NCBI GenBank assembly: GCA_038145245.1
Contig: JAYQPI010000001.1
Span: forward strand, 1 to 64,000
Origin: Fontibacterium sp038145245
GTDB lineage: Bacteria; Pseudomonadota; Alphaproteobacteria; Pelagibacterales; Pelagibacteraceae
DNA: 64,000 bases
Direction: 5' to 3'
Shown here one piece after another: positions 8,443 to 17,753 of this stretch. The notes under the pieces are model-generated. The model was not told the DNA's origin. It saw only the letters and a list, made by a program, of their open reading frames with translations, and made no database searches. The translations under genes were made by a program, and so were the position numbers. Position 1 is the first letter of the stretch. Each line of letters starts with the position of its first letter.

Positions 8443-11400
8443 ATGAGTAAAGAATTAACAAACTTATTTAAAAAAAATATTAATAAAGATAATTTTAATA
8501 ATATTAAAATTTCTTTAGCTAGTCCCGAAAAGATAAAATCTTGGTCTTTTGGTGAAATTAAAAAACCAGAAACTATTAATTACAGAACTTTTAAACCTGA
8601 AAAAGATGGATTGTTTTGTTCAAGAATATTTGGACCTGTAAAAGATTATGAATGTTTGTGCGGTAAGTACAAGCGTATGAAGTTTAGAGGAATTATCTGT
8701 GAAAAGTGCGGTGTAGAAGTAACCAAAGCAAATGTGAGACGTGAAAGAATGGGTCACGTAGAATTATCAACTCCAGTTTCTCATATTTGGTTTTTAAAAT
8801 CATTACCAAGCAGAATAGCACTAGCCATGGACATGAAGCTTAAAGATCTAGAAAAAGTTTTATATTTTGAAAATTTTATTATTATCGAACCAGGTCTAAC
8901 TGAATTTAAGAAGAATCAATTAATTACTGAAGAAGAATTAATAAAAGCTCAGGAAAAGTATGGAGAAGATCAATTTTCAGCTGGAATTGGTGCTGAAGCT
9001 ATAAGGGAGGTTTTGGCTTCAATTGATTTATCTGGAGAGAGAGAAAGATTAAGAGAAATATTAAAAAATACAACTTCCAAAGTTGCAGAAGAAAGAACTA
9101 TTAAAAGATTAAAATTAGTTGAGAATTTTATTAACTCTGGAAATAAACCTGAATGGATGATTTTAACTGTTATTCCAGTTATTCCACCCGAACTTAGACC
9201 GCTTGTTCCACTTGATGGTGGAAGATTTGCAACATCTGATCTTAATGATCTTTATCGAAGAGTGATTAATAGAAATAATCGATTAAAAAGATTAATGGAG
9301 TTAAGAGCTCCAGACATTATTGTTAGAAATGAAAAACGTATGCTACAAGAGGCTGTAGATGCTTTATTTGATAATGGTCGCAGAGGAAGAGTAATAACCG
9401 GAACTGGAAAAAGACCTCTAAAATCTTTAGCAGATATGCTTAAAGGTAAACAAGGACGTTTTAGACAAAACTTATTAGGAAAACGAGTAGATTATTCAGG
9501 CAGATCAGTAATTGTTGTTGGACCAGAATTAAAACTTCATCAGTGTGGTCTTCCAAAAAAAATGGCACTAGAATTATTTAAGCCATTTATTTATGCTAAA
9601 TTAGACAAACTAGGACTTGCCACAACAATTAAACAAGCAAAAAAAATAGTAGAGAAAGAAAAGTCAGAAGTTTGGGATATTTTAGAAGAAGTTGTTAGAG
9701 AACATCCGGTTCTTCTAAATAGGGCTCCAACACTTCATAGATTAGGAATACAAGCTTTCGAACCTTTATTAATTGAAGGTAAAGCTATTCAATTACATCC
9801 TTTAGTAACAGCTGCTTTCAATGCTGACTTCGACGGCGACCAAATGGCTGTTCATGTTCCTTTAAGTTTAGAAGCTCAATTAGAAGCAAGAGTTTTAATG
9901 ATGTCGACTAATAATATTTTAAGTCCATCTAACGGCAAACCTATTATCGTTCCATCCCAAGATATGGTCTTAGGAATATACTACATGTCACAGTTTTTTG
10001 GTGATCAAGATGCTAAACCCGTAGGTTACTTTTTGAATTTAGATGAAATTGCTCAAGGACTTGAAAACAAATCTATAAATATACATTCTAAAATAGTATC
10101 TCGATTTGAGACTGTTGATGAAAAAGGTAATCAAGTTTTTAAAACATATCAAAGTAGCGTTGGTAGATTTTTATTAGCAGATATACTTCCTAAACATCAC
10201 AAGATATCTTTTGATTTAGTTAATAAATTATTAACAAAAAAACAAATATCTGAATTAATTGATGTAATTTTTAGATACTGCGGACAAAAAGAAACTGTTA
10301 TTTTCTGCGATAAATTAATGGGAATCGGCTTCTTGAATGCATTCAAAGCAGGAATTTCTTTTGGAAAAGATGATTTAGTCATTCCAGAGTCAAAAGAAAA
10401 AATTATTAGTGATGCTAAAAAAATGGTTGAGGAATATGAAACTCAATATTCTGAAGGATTAATTACCAAAGGTGAGAAATATAATAAAGTTGTAGATCAA
10501 TGGTCTAAATGTACTGATAAGATTGCAAGTGAGATGATGAAAAACATCTCAGCTTCTAAAATCAACAAGGATGATGGTTCTATCACAACAAACTCAATAT
10601 TTATGATGGCTGATTCTGGAGCCAGAGGTTCAGCAGCTCAAATGAAACAGCTAGCAGGCATGAGAGGTCTTATGGCAAAACCATCCGGTGAAATTATTGA
10701 AACGCCTATTATTTCAAACTTTAAAGAAGGTTTGACAGTTTTAGAATATTTTACATCTACACACGGTGCTAGAAAAGGTTTAGCAGATACAGCTTTAAAA
10801 ACAGCAAACTCTGGATATTTAACAAGAAGATTATGCGACGTTTCACAAGATGTTATTGTAAGACTTAAATTCTGCGGAACTAAAAAACATATTAATATCA
10901 GCGAAATTATAGAAGGTGGTAATGTAATTGTTTCTTTAACAGAGAGATCGTTAGGAAGAGTTGCCGCTAAAGATATTAAAGCTCCTAATACTGGTGACGT
11001 TATAGTTAAGGCAAAACAATTAATTGAGGAAAAGCAATGTGAATTAATGGATGCCGCAGGAGTTAAATCTATTGATGTTTATTCACCAATTACTTGCGAA
11101 GCTAAAGATGGAATTTGTTCAACTTGTTACGGAAGAGATTTAGCAAGAGGTAGATTAGTATCAATCGGTGAGTGTGTTGGAATGATAGCCGCTCAATCAA
11201 TTGGAGAACCAGGAACGCAACTTACAATGAGAACTTTCCACGTAGGGGGAACAGCGCAAATTAAACAAGAGTCATCAATCGTTGCTCCTTCAGAAGGTAT
11301 ATTAAAAGTTTCTAATCAAAACTTAATTGAAGATTCTAAAAAAGAATTAATAGTAATGGGAAGAAACACCGAAATAATTATCGAAAAAAATGGAACAAAC

Positions 11401-12603
11401 GTTGCTATGTATAAAATTCCGTATGGAGCAAAACTATTTGCAAAACCAGACCAACAAATTAAAAAGGGTCAAAAGATTTGTGAGTGGGACCCGTATACGC
11501 TTCCAGTAATTTCAGAGACAGATGGTATAGTTAATTTTGTAGATTTAATAGATGGAGCATCGATTACAGATGCTACAGATGAAACTACAGGAATTTCCTC
11601 TAAAGTAGTTTTAGATTGGAGAGCTCAGTCAAAAAACCTTGATCTTAAACCAAGAATTACTCTAAGAGATAGCAAAGGCAAAGTAGTAAAAAAAGCTGAT
11701 GATAATGAAGCAAGATATTATTTAGTTCCAGAAACAATTTTATCTGTTGAAGATGGAGATAAAGTTAATGCGGGTGACGTATTAGCAAGATTACCAAAAG
11801 CTACATCTAAAACAAAAGATATTACAGGAGGTTTACCTAGAGTTGCTGAATTATTTGAAGCAAGAAAACCTAAAGAAGGAGCTATCATTGCTGAGAATGA
11901 TGGTAAGATTGAATTTGGAAAAGAAGTTAGAGGTAAATTAAAAATTACTATTAAATCTAAATCTGGAATTGAGTCTTCATATTTAATTCCAAAAGGAAAA
12001 CAGGTTAATTTCAATCCAGGGGAAGAAATTAAAAAAGGAGAATATTTATTAGATGGAAGTCCTGCTCCTCATGATATTTTAAGAATTTTAGGTGTAGAAG
12101 CACTTGCTAATTATTTTATTGATGAGGTCCAAGAAGTTTATCGATTACAAGGTGTTATCATTAATGATAAGCATATTGAGGTCATTGTTAGACAAATGTT
12201 AAGAAAAGTTGAAATCAAAGCATCTGGAGACACTCCTTTCTTGGTTGGTGAATTAGTTGATAAGATTGATTTAGATGAGTTAAATAAAAAATTAGTTTCA
12301 GAAGGAAAAACAGCTGCTAAAGTTGACCCTGTATTATTAGGTATTACAAAAGCTTCATTACAGACTAAATCATTTATTTCTGCTGCTTCATTCCAAGAAA
12401 CAACTAGAGTTCTTACCGAAGCTGCAATCAAAGGTAAAATTGATGTTCTTCATGGTTTAAAAGAAAATGTTATTGTTGGAAGATTAATACCTGCTGGAAC
12501 AGGCGATAGTACATTTAAATACTCTAAAATTGCTCGTGAAAGAGATATAGAACTACAAAATAGCAAAGTAAAAGCGCCTGAGCAGTTAGAAGCCGCTAAG
12601 TAA
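8443..12603 (+). CDS. rpoC: RNA polymerase subunit beta-prime
   Basis: Largest RNA polymerase subunit, 1386 residues. The N-terminal zinc site is intact (Cys71, Cys73, Cys86, Cys89). The active-site magnesium motif NADFDGD is at 460-466. The bridge-helix and trigger-loop region is present (RGSAAQMKQLAGMRGLM; later GEPGTQLTMRTFH). A second zinc site of the CxxxxxxCxxC type appears around ITCEAKDGICSTCYGRD. It is separate from rpoB, not fused as in some Rickettsiales relatives and epsilonproteobacteria. A 192-base gap with a promoter follows. Confidence 0.99.
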   Translation: MSKELTNLFKKNINKDNFNNIKISLASPEKIKSWSFGEIKKPETINYRTFKPEKDGLFCSRIFGPVKDYECLCGKYKRMKFRGIICEKCGVEVTKANVRRERMGHVELSTPVSHIWFLKSLPSRIALAMDMKLKDLEKVLYFENFIIIEPGLTEFKKNQLITEEELIKAQEKYGEDQFSAGIGAEAIREVLASIDLSGERERLREILKNTTSKVAEERTIKRLKLVENFINSGNKPEWMILTVIPVIPPELRPLVPLDGGRFATSDLNDLYRRVINRNNRLKRLMELRAPDIIVRNEKRMLQEAVDALFDNGRRGRVITGTGKRPLKSLADMLKGKQGRFRQNLLGKRVDYSGRSVIVVGPELKLHQCGLPKKMALELFKPFIYAKLDKLGLATTIKQAKKIVEKEKSEVWDILEEVVREHPVLLNRAPTLHRLGIQAFEPLLIEGKAIQLHPLVTAAFNADFDGDQMAVHVPLSLEAQLEARVLMMSTNNILSPSNGKPIIVPSQDMVLGIYYMSQFFGDQDAKPVGYFLNLDEIAQGLENKSINIHSKIVSRFETVDEKGNQVFKTYQSSVGRFLLADILPKHHKISFDLVNKLLTKKQISELIDVIFRYCGQKETVIFCDKLMGIGFLNAFKAGISFGKDDLVIPESKEKIISDAKKMVEEYETQYSEGLITKGEKYNKVVDQWSKCTDKIASEMMKNISASKINKDDGSITTNSIFMMADSGARGSAAQMKQLAGMRGLMAKPSGEIIETPIISNFKEGLTVLEYFTSTHGARKGLADTALKTANSGYLTRRLCDVSQDVIVRLKFCGTKKHINISEIIEGGNVIVSLTERSLGRVAAKDIKAPNTGDVIVKAKQLIEEKQCELMDAAGVKSIDVYSPITCEAKDGICSTCYGRDLARGRLVSIGECVGMIAAQSIGEPGTQLTMRTFHVGGTAQIKQESSIVAPSEGILKVSNQNLIEDSKKELIVMGRNTEIIIEKNGTNVAMYKIPYGAKLFAKPDQQIKKGQKICEWDPYTLPVISETDGIVNFVDLIDGASITDATDETTGISSKVVLDWRAQSKNLDLKPRITLRDSKGKVVKKADDNEARYYLVPETILSVEDGDKVNAGDVLARLPKATSKTKDITGGLPRVAELFEARKPKEGAIIAENDGKIEFGKEVRGKLKITIKSKSGIESSYLIPKGKQVNFNPGEEIKKGEYLLDGSPAPHDILRILGVEALANYFIDEVQEVYRLQGVIINDKHIEVIVRQMLRKVEIKASGDTPFLVGELVDKIDLDELNKKLVSEGKTAAKVDPVLLGITKASLQTKSFISAASFQETTRVLTEAAIKGKIDVLHGLKENVIVGRLIPAGTGDSTFKYSKIARERDIELQNSKVKAPEQLEAAK

Positions 12604-12633
12604 AAAATAGCTAAGTTTTTCAACATTAATTAA

Positions 12634-12653
12634 GTAGTTTTTTGTGTAACTAC
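12634..12653 (+). other. Hairpin downstream of rpoC
   Basis: GTAGTT (12634-12639) pairs with AACTAC (12648-12653) around an eight-base loop. It lies 31 bases after the rpoC stop, immediately before the rpsL promoter. No T-tract follows, so it is not a convincing intrinsic terminator; it may protect the 3' end of the rpoBC transcript or have no role. Confidence 0.3.
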
Positions 12654-12656
12654 GAT

Positions 12657-12684
12657 TTGACCTTTCGCTTATTTTAAGTAATAT
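12657..12684 (+). promoter_or_regulatory. Promoter of the rpsL operon
   Basis: TTGACC (12657-12662), a 16-base spacer, and TAATAT (12679-12684) match a housekeeping sigma-70 promoter. Transcription would begin near 12691, leaving a leader of about 105 bases before rpsL. This is one of only two strong promoter matches seen across the ribosomal protein clusters. Confidence 0.72.
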
Positions 12685-12690
12685 GCCCAC

Positions 12691-12795
12691 ACTTTTTAAG
12701 GTAGTAAGTAAGGCTTTCAAGCACTTAAACTCCTACCAGATTTTAGGTTTTAACCTTATTTTCTATCCTTAAATTATTTAAATTTTTAAAAATTT
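12691..12795 (+). promoter_or_regulatory. Structured 5' leader of rpsL
   Basis: The leader can fold: GGTAG (12700-12704) pairs with CTACC (12733-12737), enclosing an AAGT/ACTT pairing and a small GCT/AGC hairpin. A second hairpin AGGT (12745-12748) with ACCT (12753-12756) has a four-base loop. It is the longest leader within the ribosomal protein region, where most gaps are only a few bases. A role in autoregulation by an operon-encoded protein such as S7 is inference; no S7 or S12 binding site was recognised. Confidence 0.4.
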
Positions 12796-13167
12796 ATGCC
12801 AACGATAAATCAACTCGTTAAGCGAGGAAGAGTTAAACCAAAAGTAAGGAACAAAGTTCCTGCTCTAGAAGCATCACCTCAGAAAAGAGGAGTGTGCACT
12901 CGAGTTTACACAACAACTCCAAAGAAACCCAATTCTGCATTACGTAAAGTCGCAAGAGTTCGTTTATCCAATGGTTATGAAGTTACAAGTTATATTCCAG
13001 GAGAAGGTCATAATTTACAAGAGCACTCAGTGGTAATGATTAGAGGCGGAAGGGTAAAAGATTTACCAGGAGTTCGATATCATACTATTCGAGGAGTTCT
13101 TGATACTCAAGGTGTTACAAAAATGAAACAACAAAGATCTAAATACGGAGCAAAGAGACCTAAATAA
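12796..13167 (+). CDS. rpsL: 30S ribosomal protein S12
   Basis: S12 sits at the decoding centre and controls accuracy. The 123-residue protein is standard length. The loop TTPKKPNSALRK, which includes the lysine changed in streptomycin resistance, is in its unmutated form, as is the second loop RVKDLPGVRYH. It is the first gene after the promoter at 12657 and lies two bases before rpsG. Confidence 0.99.
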   Translation: MPTINQLVKRGRVKPKVRNKVPALEASPQKRGVCTRVYTTTPKKPNSALRKVARVRLSNGYEVTSYIPGEGHNLQEHSVVMIRGGRVKDLPGVRYHTIRGVLDTQGVTKMKQQRSKYGAKRPK

Positions 13168-13169
13168 TT

Positions 13170-13640
13170 ATGTCACGTAGAAGAAAACAAACAAAAAGAG
13201 ATGTAAGTCCAGATCCAGTTTACAAGTCTAAAGTTGTCACAAAATTTATGAATTCATTAATGTACCAAGGAAAAAAAACAGTAGCTGAAAAAATTTTATA
13301 TAAAACTTTTGAACTTATTAAATCTAAAACGAATGATGATCCAATTAAAGTTTTTAATGATGCTCTTAAAAATGTAAAACCAAATTTAGAAGTTAAATCT
13401 AGAAGAGTTGGTGGAGCAACATATCAAGTTCCTGTTGATGTAAGAGCTGATAGAGCTCAAGCTTTGGCTATTCGTTGGTTAATTGATGCTTCAAGAAAAA
13501 GAACAGACAAAAGTATGCAAGAAAAATTAGTGAAAGAATTGTTAGACGCGGCATCTAATAAAGGTTCAGCAATTAAAAAAAGAGAAGACACTCATAAAAT
13601 GGCAGAAGCAAATAAAGCTTTTGCACATTTTAGATGGTAA
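13170..13640 (+). CDS. rpsG: 30S ribosomal protein S7
   Basis: S7 is a primary assembly protein of the small-subunit head. It has 156 residues and starts with the usual MSRRRKQTKR segment. In enterobacteria S7 represses its own operon from the rpsL-rpsG spacer; here that spacer is two bases, so any such control would have to act elsewhere. The gene ends four bases before fusA. Confidence 0.99.
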   Translation: MSRRRKQTKRDVSPDPVYKSKVVTKFMNSLMYQGKKTVAEKILYKTFELIKSKTNDDPIKVFNDALKNVKPNLEVKSRRVGGATYQVPVDVRADRAQALAIRWLIDASRKRTDKSMQEKLVKELLDAASNKGSAIKKREDTHKMAEANKAFAHFRW

Positions 13641-13644
13641 ATTT

Positions 13645-15720
13645 ATGAGCGAAAAATATCCAATAGATAAATATAGAAATATTGGCATCGCAGCACACAT
13701 TGATGCCGGCAAAACCACGACTACAGAACGAATTTTATATTACACAGGCAAAGCTCACAAAATTGGAGAAGTGCATGATGGCGCTGCAACTATGGATTGG
13801 ATGGAGCAAGAACAAGAAAGAGGCATTACTATAACATCAGCTGCAACTACTTGTTTTTGGAAGGGTCATAGAATTAATATTATTGATACGCCTGGACACG
13901 TTGATTTTACAATTGAAGTTGAAAGATCACTAAAAGTTTTAGATGGTGCAGTTGCTTGTTTTGATGGTGTTGCAGGTGTTGAACCGCAGTCAGAAACAGT
14001 ATGGAGACAAGCAGACAAATATAAAGTTCCAAGAATTTGTTTTGTTAACAAATTAGATAGGACTGGTGCTAATTTTTTCATGTGTGTTGACATGATTAAG
14101 GAGAGATTAGGAGCTACTCCGTTAGTACTTCAACTTCCAATTGGAATTGAAAATACCTTTAAAGGTGTAGTTGATTTAGTAACAATGAAGGGCGTTGTTT
14201 GGCAGGACGAGAGTTTGGGAGCTAAATTTGATTATGTAGAAATACCTGCAGAGCTTAAAGAACAAGCAAATAAATATCGAAAAGATTTAGTAGAACTTGC
14301 TGTCGAACAAGATGAAAAAGTGATGGAAAATTATCTTAATGGTAAAGATCCATCAGAAGCAGAATTAAAAGCTTGTATTAGAAAAGGCACAATCACTTTT
14401 GCTTTTGTTCCTATAGTTTGTGGAGCTGCTTTTAAAAATAAAGGAGTGCAATTAATTCTTGATGCAGTAGTTGATTTTCTTCCAAGTCCAAAAGACGTTG
14501 GTCAAGTTAAAGGAACAAAACCTAATTCTGAAGATGAACTTGTTAGAAAATGTAATGATGCTGAACCATTTTCAGCATTAGCATTCAAAATTGCAAATGA
14601 TCCTTTTGTTGGATCACTAACTTTTATTAGAATCTATTCAGGGTCATTATCTACTGGTACTGGTGTATTAAATGCTTCAACTGGAAAAGAAGAACGAATT
14701 GGTCGTATGTTATTAATGCATGCTAATAATAGAGAAGATATTAAAAGTGCAAGCGCAGGAGATATTGTAGCATTAGCTGGACTTAAAAATACAATCACTG
14801 GACATACTCTTTGTGACAAAAATAATCCAATCGTATTGGAGTCCATGGACTTCCCGGAACCAGTTATTGAAATTGCAGTTGAACCTAAAACAAAAAATGA
14901 TCAAGAAAAAATGGGTGAAGCTCTTAACCGTTTAGCAAAAGAGGATCCATCGTTTAGAGTTTCTTCTGATAATGAGTCTGGACAAACAATTATTAAAGGA
15001 ATGGGAGAACTTCATCTTGAAATTATTGTAGATAGAATGAAAAGAGAATTTAAAGTTGAAGCTAATATTGGAGCACCGCAGGTTGCTTACAGAGAGACTA
15101 TTACTTCATCTTCAAAACTTGAATATACTCATAAAAAACAAAGTGGTGGCGCAGGACAATTTGCAAAAGTTAAATTAGCCGTTGAACCTCTTTCTCAAGG
15201 AGAAGGTAGAATTGTAGAAAATTTAATTAAAGGCGGAGCAATTCCAAGAGAATTTATTCCAGGAGTCGAAAAAGGCATATTAAGTGTTGCAGATTCAGGA
15301 GTATTAGCCGGCTTTCCATTATTAGATTATAAAGTTCAAATTTTAGACGGATTACATCATGAAGTAGACTCTAGTCCTTTAGCATTTGAATTAGCTGCAA
15401 GATATTGTTTTAGAGAACTATGTCTTCAGGCAAATCCAAAACTTTTAGAACCAATTATGAAAGTAGAAGTAGTTACACCTGAAGATTATATGGGAGATGT
15501 CATTGGAGATTTAAATAGCAGAAGAGGACAAGTCGGATCAACTGACAAAAGAGGTAATGCAGCAGTTATTAATGCAATGGTCCCACTCGCAAATATGTTT
15601 GGTTATGTAAATACTTTAAGATCAATGTCGCAAGGTAGAGCACAATATACAATGCAGTTCGATCATTATGATCGCGTTCCTCAAAACGTTCAGGACGAAG
15701 TTACAAAAAAAATGGCATAG
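13645..15720 (+). CDS. fusA: Elongation factor G
   Basis: Translocase GTPase, 691 residues. The start is taken at ATG 13645 (MSEKYPIDKYRNIGIAAHID), not at an in-frame TTG 24 bases upstream that would overlap rpsG. GTP-binding motifs AHIDAGKTTTTE, DTPGHVDF and NKLDR are present, followed by domains II-V with the conserved GMGELHLE segment and SGGAGQFAKV. The next gene is rpsJ after three bases; the tuf gene that often follows fusA is absent. Confidence 0.99.
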   Translation: MSEKYPIDKYRNIGIAAHIDAGKTTTTERILYYTGKAHKIGEVHDGAATMDWMEQEQERGITITSAATTCFWKGHRINIIDTPGHVDFTIEVERSLKVLDGAVACFDGVAGVEPQSETVWRQADKYKVPRICFVNKLDRTGANFFMCVDMIKERLGATPLVLQLPIGIENTFKGVVDLVTMKGVVWQDESLGAKFDYVEIPAELKEQANKYRKDLVELAVEQDEKVMENYLNGKDPSEAELKACIRKGTITFAFVPIVCGAAFKNKGVQLILDAVVDFLPSPKDVGQVKGTKPNSEDELVRKCNDAEPFSALAFKIANDPFVGSLTFIRIYSGSLSTGTGVLNASTGKEERIGRMLLMHANNREDIKSASAGDIVALAGLKNTITGHTLCDKNNPIVLESMDFPEPVIEIAVEPKTKNDQEKMGEALNRLAKEDPSFRVSSDNESGQTIIKGMGELHLEIIVDRMKREFKVEANIGAPQVAYRETITSSSKLEYTHKKQSGGAGQFAKVKLAVEPLSQGEGRIVENLIKGGAIPREFIPGVEKGILSVADSGVLAGFPLLDYKVQILDGLHHEVDSSPLAFELAARYCFRELCLQANPKLLEPIMKVEVVTPEDYMGDVIGDLNSRRGQVGSTDKRGNAAVINAMVPLANMFGYVNTLRSMSQGRAQYTMQFDHYDRVPQNVQDEVTKKMA

Positions 15721-15723
15721 ATT

Positions 15724-16032
15724 ATGGATAAACAAAATATTAGAATTAAATTAAGAGCTTACGATCATAAAGTTTTGGATCAGTCTACTATCGAAATTGT
15801 AAATACTGCAAAAAGAACTGGCGCTCAAGTAAGAGGACCTATTCCACTTCCTACGCGTAAAGAAATTTTTACAGTTTTGAGATCACCTCATATTGATAAA
15901 AAAAGTAGAGAACAATTTGAAACAAGAACACATAAGCGAATGATAGATATTCTAGATCCAACTCCTCAGACTGTTGAGGCGTTGATGAAATTAGATTTAG
16001 CTTCAGGCGTTGATGTAGAAATTAAAATTTAA
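15724..16032 (+). CDS. rpsJ: 30S ribosomal protein S10
   Basis: S10 is a head protein of the small subunit and, with NusB, part of transcription antitermination complexes. The 102-residue protein carries the GPIPLPTRKEIFTVLRSPH signature. It follows fusA by three bases, so the S10 cluster here has neither its own leader nor a visible promoter and appears to be an extension of the rpsL transcript. Confidence 0.99.
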   Translation: MDKQNIRIKLRAYDHKVLDQSTIEIVNTAKRTGAQVRGPIPLPTRKEIFTVLRSPHIDKKSREQFETRTHKRMIDILDPTPQTVEALMKLDLASGVDVEIKI

Positions 16033-16035
16033 ATT

Positions 16036-16821
16036 ATGACTTTAGGTTTAATCGGAAAAAAAATTGGTATGACAAGAAGATTTTATGAGAATGGTCAATC
16101 TGTTCCTGTAACAGTTCTTCACATTGAGCCAGGTAAGGTAGTAGATATTATAACTAAAGAAAAACGTGGTTATAGCGCTGTATTAGTTGGATTTGGACAC
16201 ATTAAAAATTCAAAACTTACAAAACAGATGAAAGGTGTTTTTTCCAAAAAATCTTTAGAACCTAAAAAAATTTTAAAAGAATTTAGAGTAGATAAAGATA
16301 GTGATCTTAAATTAGGTTCGGATGTCGATCTAAATATTTTTAAAGATATAAACTTTGTTGATATTAGATCTAAAACAATCGGAAGAGGTTTCGCTGGTGT
16401 TATGAAAAGACATAATTTTTCTGGATTAAGAGCAACTCATGGTGTTTCTATTTCTCATAGATCGCATGGTTCTACAGGTCAAAGACAAGACCCAGGTAGA
16501 GTATTTAAAGGAAAAAAAATGGCAGGGCATATGGGCGATAAATTTAGAACAATAGAGAGACTTGAGATTATCGAAACAGATTTAGAGAATAACTTATTAT
16601 TTGTTAAAGGATCAGTGCCAGGAGCAAAAAATTCTGTAGTGGAAATTAATAAAGCAATAAAAGAAAGAAATAAGAGAACAATGAAAGATACTATTCAATC
16701 TTTTAAAGATGATCTTGCTGAAGGGTTAAAAGAAAAATCAAATAAAAAAGAAAAAAGCGCAGAAACAAATAAAAAAGAAACAAAACCTGCGACAGCTGCA
16801 ACAACAGAGAAAAAAAAGTAA
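16036..16821 (+). CDS. rplC: 50S ribosomal protein L3, with lysine-rich tail
   Basis: L3 nucleates large-subunit assembly and reaches toward the peptidyl transferase centre. At 261 residues it is about 50 longer than the usual 205-210. The conserved core ends near residue 205; the rest is a Lys/Glu-rich, low-complexity tail (EKSNKKEKSAETNKKETKP). The conserved TGQRQDPGRVFKGKKMAGHMG loop is intact. The tail is probably disordered and surface exposed. Similar tails occur on other ribosomal proteins in this window. Confidence 0.98.
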   Translation: MTLGLIGKKIGMTRRFYENGQSVPVTVLHIEPGKVVDIITKEKRGYSAVLVGFGHIKNSKLTKQMKGVFSKKSLEPKKILKEFRVDKDSDLKLGSDVDLNIFKDINFVDIRSKTIGRGFAGVMKRHNFSGLRATHGVSISHRSHGSTGQRQDPGRVFKGKKMAGHMGDKFRTIERLEIIETDLENNLLFVKGSVPGAKNSVVEINKAIKERNKRTMKDTIQSFKDDLAEGLKEKSNKKEKSAETNKKETKPATAATTEKKK

Positions 16822-16825
16822 TTAT

Positions 16826-17452
16826 ATGAAAATTAAGGAATTAGGTATTGATGGAAAAGATGTTGGAAATATAGAAGTTTCTGACAATATATTTTCATTA
16901 AAACCAAGAAAAGACATAATAAAAATGGTTGTTGATTGGCAAATAAGTCGTCATTCAAAAAAAACTGGATATACCAAAACAAGGGGTGAAGTAGCAGGAT
17001 CTAGAAAAAAAATTGGACCACAAAAGGGATCTGGAGGAGCTCGACATGGTAATATTACAGCCCCTATTTTTGTTGGCGGAGGTATTGCGCATGGACCAAA
17101 AGCAAAAGGAAAACATAGAGTTAAAAGATTAAATAAAAAAGTTAGAAAATTAGGATTAAAACATGCATTGTCTAGTAAAGTCTTAGACAATAAAATTAAT
17201 ATTTTATCTGAGAAAGATTTTAAAAATTTTAAAACTAAAGATTTCAGCAAATTTTTATCAAAAATTAATTCGAAAAGTGCATTATTAATTTACGATAAAG
17301 AAAATGAAGTTTTGTTAAATAATATAAAAAATATTAAGAATATTAAAAATATCCCTGAAATTGGAACAAATGTATATGATGTTCTAAAATACCAAAATGT
17401 CTTGTTTACTCATTCATCAATTAAAAAACTTCAGGAAAGATTATTAAAATGA
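16826..17452 (+). CDS. rplD: 50S ribosomal protein L4
   Basis: L4 lines the exit tunnel. It has 208 residues. The tunnel-loop region (GSGGARHGNITAPIFVGGG) is present at about residues 71-90. In enterobacteria L4 also represses the S10 operon by acting on its leader, which does not exist here. Residues 166-174 are three copies of Asn-Ile-Lys encoded by a nine-base tandem repeat. The end overlaps rplW by four bases (ATGA). Confidence 0.98.
   Translation: MKIKELGIDGKDVGNIEVSDNIFSLKPRKDIIKMVVDWQISRHSKKTGYTKTRGEVAGSRKKIGPQKGSGGARHGNITAPIFVGGGIAHGPKAKGKHRVKRLNKKVRKLGLKHALSSKVLDNKINILSEKDFKNFKTKDFSKFLSKINSKSALLIYDKENEVLLNNIKNIKNIKNIPEIGTNVYDVLKYQNVLFTHSSIKKLQERLLK
17321..17347 (+). repeat. Nine-base tandem repeat inside rplD
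   Basis: Three consecutive nine-base units (AATATAAAA, AATATTAAG, AATATTAAA) encode Asn-Ile-Lys three times in the C-terminal third of L4. The copies are not identical. This is in-frame slippage-type variation in a non-tunnel part of the protein, not a mobile element. Confidence 0.5.
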
Positions 17453-17751
17453 AAAAAAGAGCTGATAATTTTGCATATGATATTATTTTAGAGCCAGTAG
17501 TAACTGAGAAGTCCACTAATTTAAGCTCATTAAACAAAGTAATATTTAAAGTTGCACCTTTTGCTACAAAAGCGAATATTAAAAAAAGCGTTGAAAAACT
17601 TTTTAAAGTAAGTGTTATTAAAGTTAACACTATTAATCTTCATCCAAGATTTAAAATGGTCAGAGGAAAAGTTGCTAAAAGTTCTGGATATAAAAAAGCA
17701 ATCGTTACTCTTAAAAAGGGACAATCAATTGATATTACTACAGGAATATAA
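17449..17751 (+). CDS. rplW: 50S ribosomal protein L23
   Basis: L23 sits at the exit of the peptide tunnel and is the docking site for trigger factor and signal recognition particle. The 100-residue protein has the DIILEPVVTEKST start and the conserved loop with HPRFKMVRGKVAKSSGYKKA. Overlap with rplD by four bases indicates translational coupling. Confidence 0.98.
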   Translation: MKKRADNFAYDIILEPVVTEKSTNLSSLNKVIFKVAPFATKANIKKSVEKLFKVSVIKVNTINLHPRFKMVRGKVAKSSGYKKAIVTLKKGQSIDITTGI

Positions 17752-17753
17752 AA

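Noticed and set aside
12634..12656. Intrinsic terminator after rpoC
   Set aside because: The hairpin has a large loop and no following T-tract; kept only as a weak hairpin feature.
13621..13644. TTG start adding eight residues to EF-G
   Set aside because: It would overlap rpsG, and the family start MSEKYPIDKYRNIGI matches the ATG at 13645.
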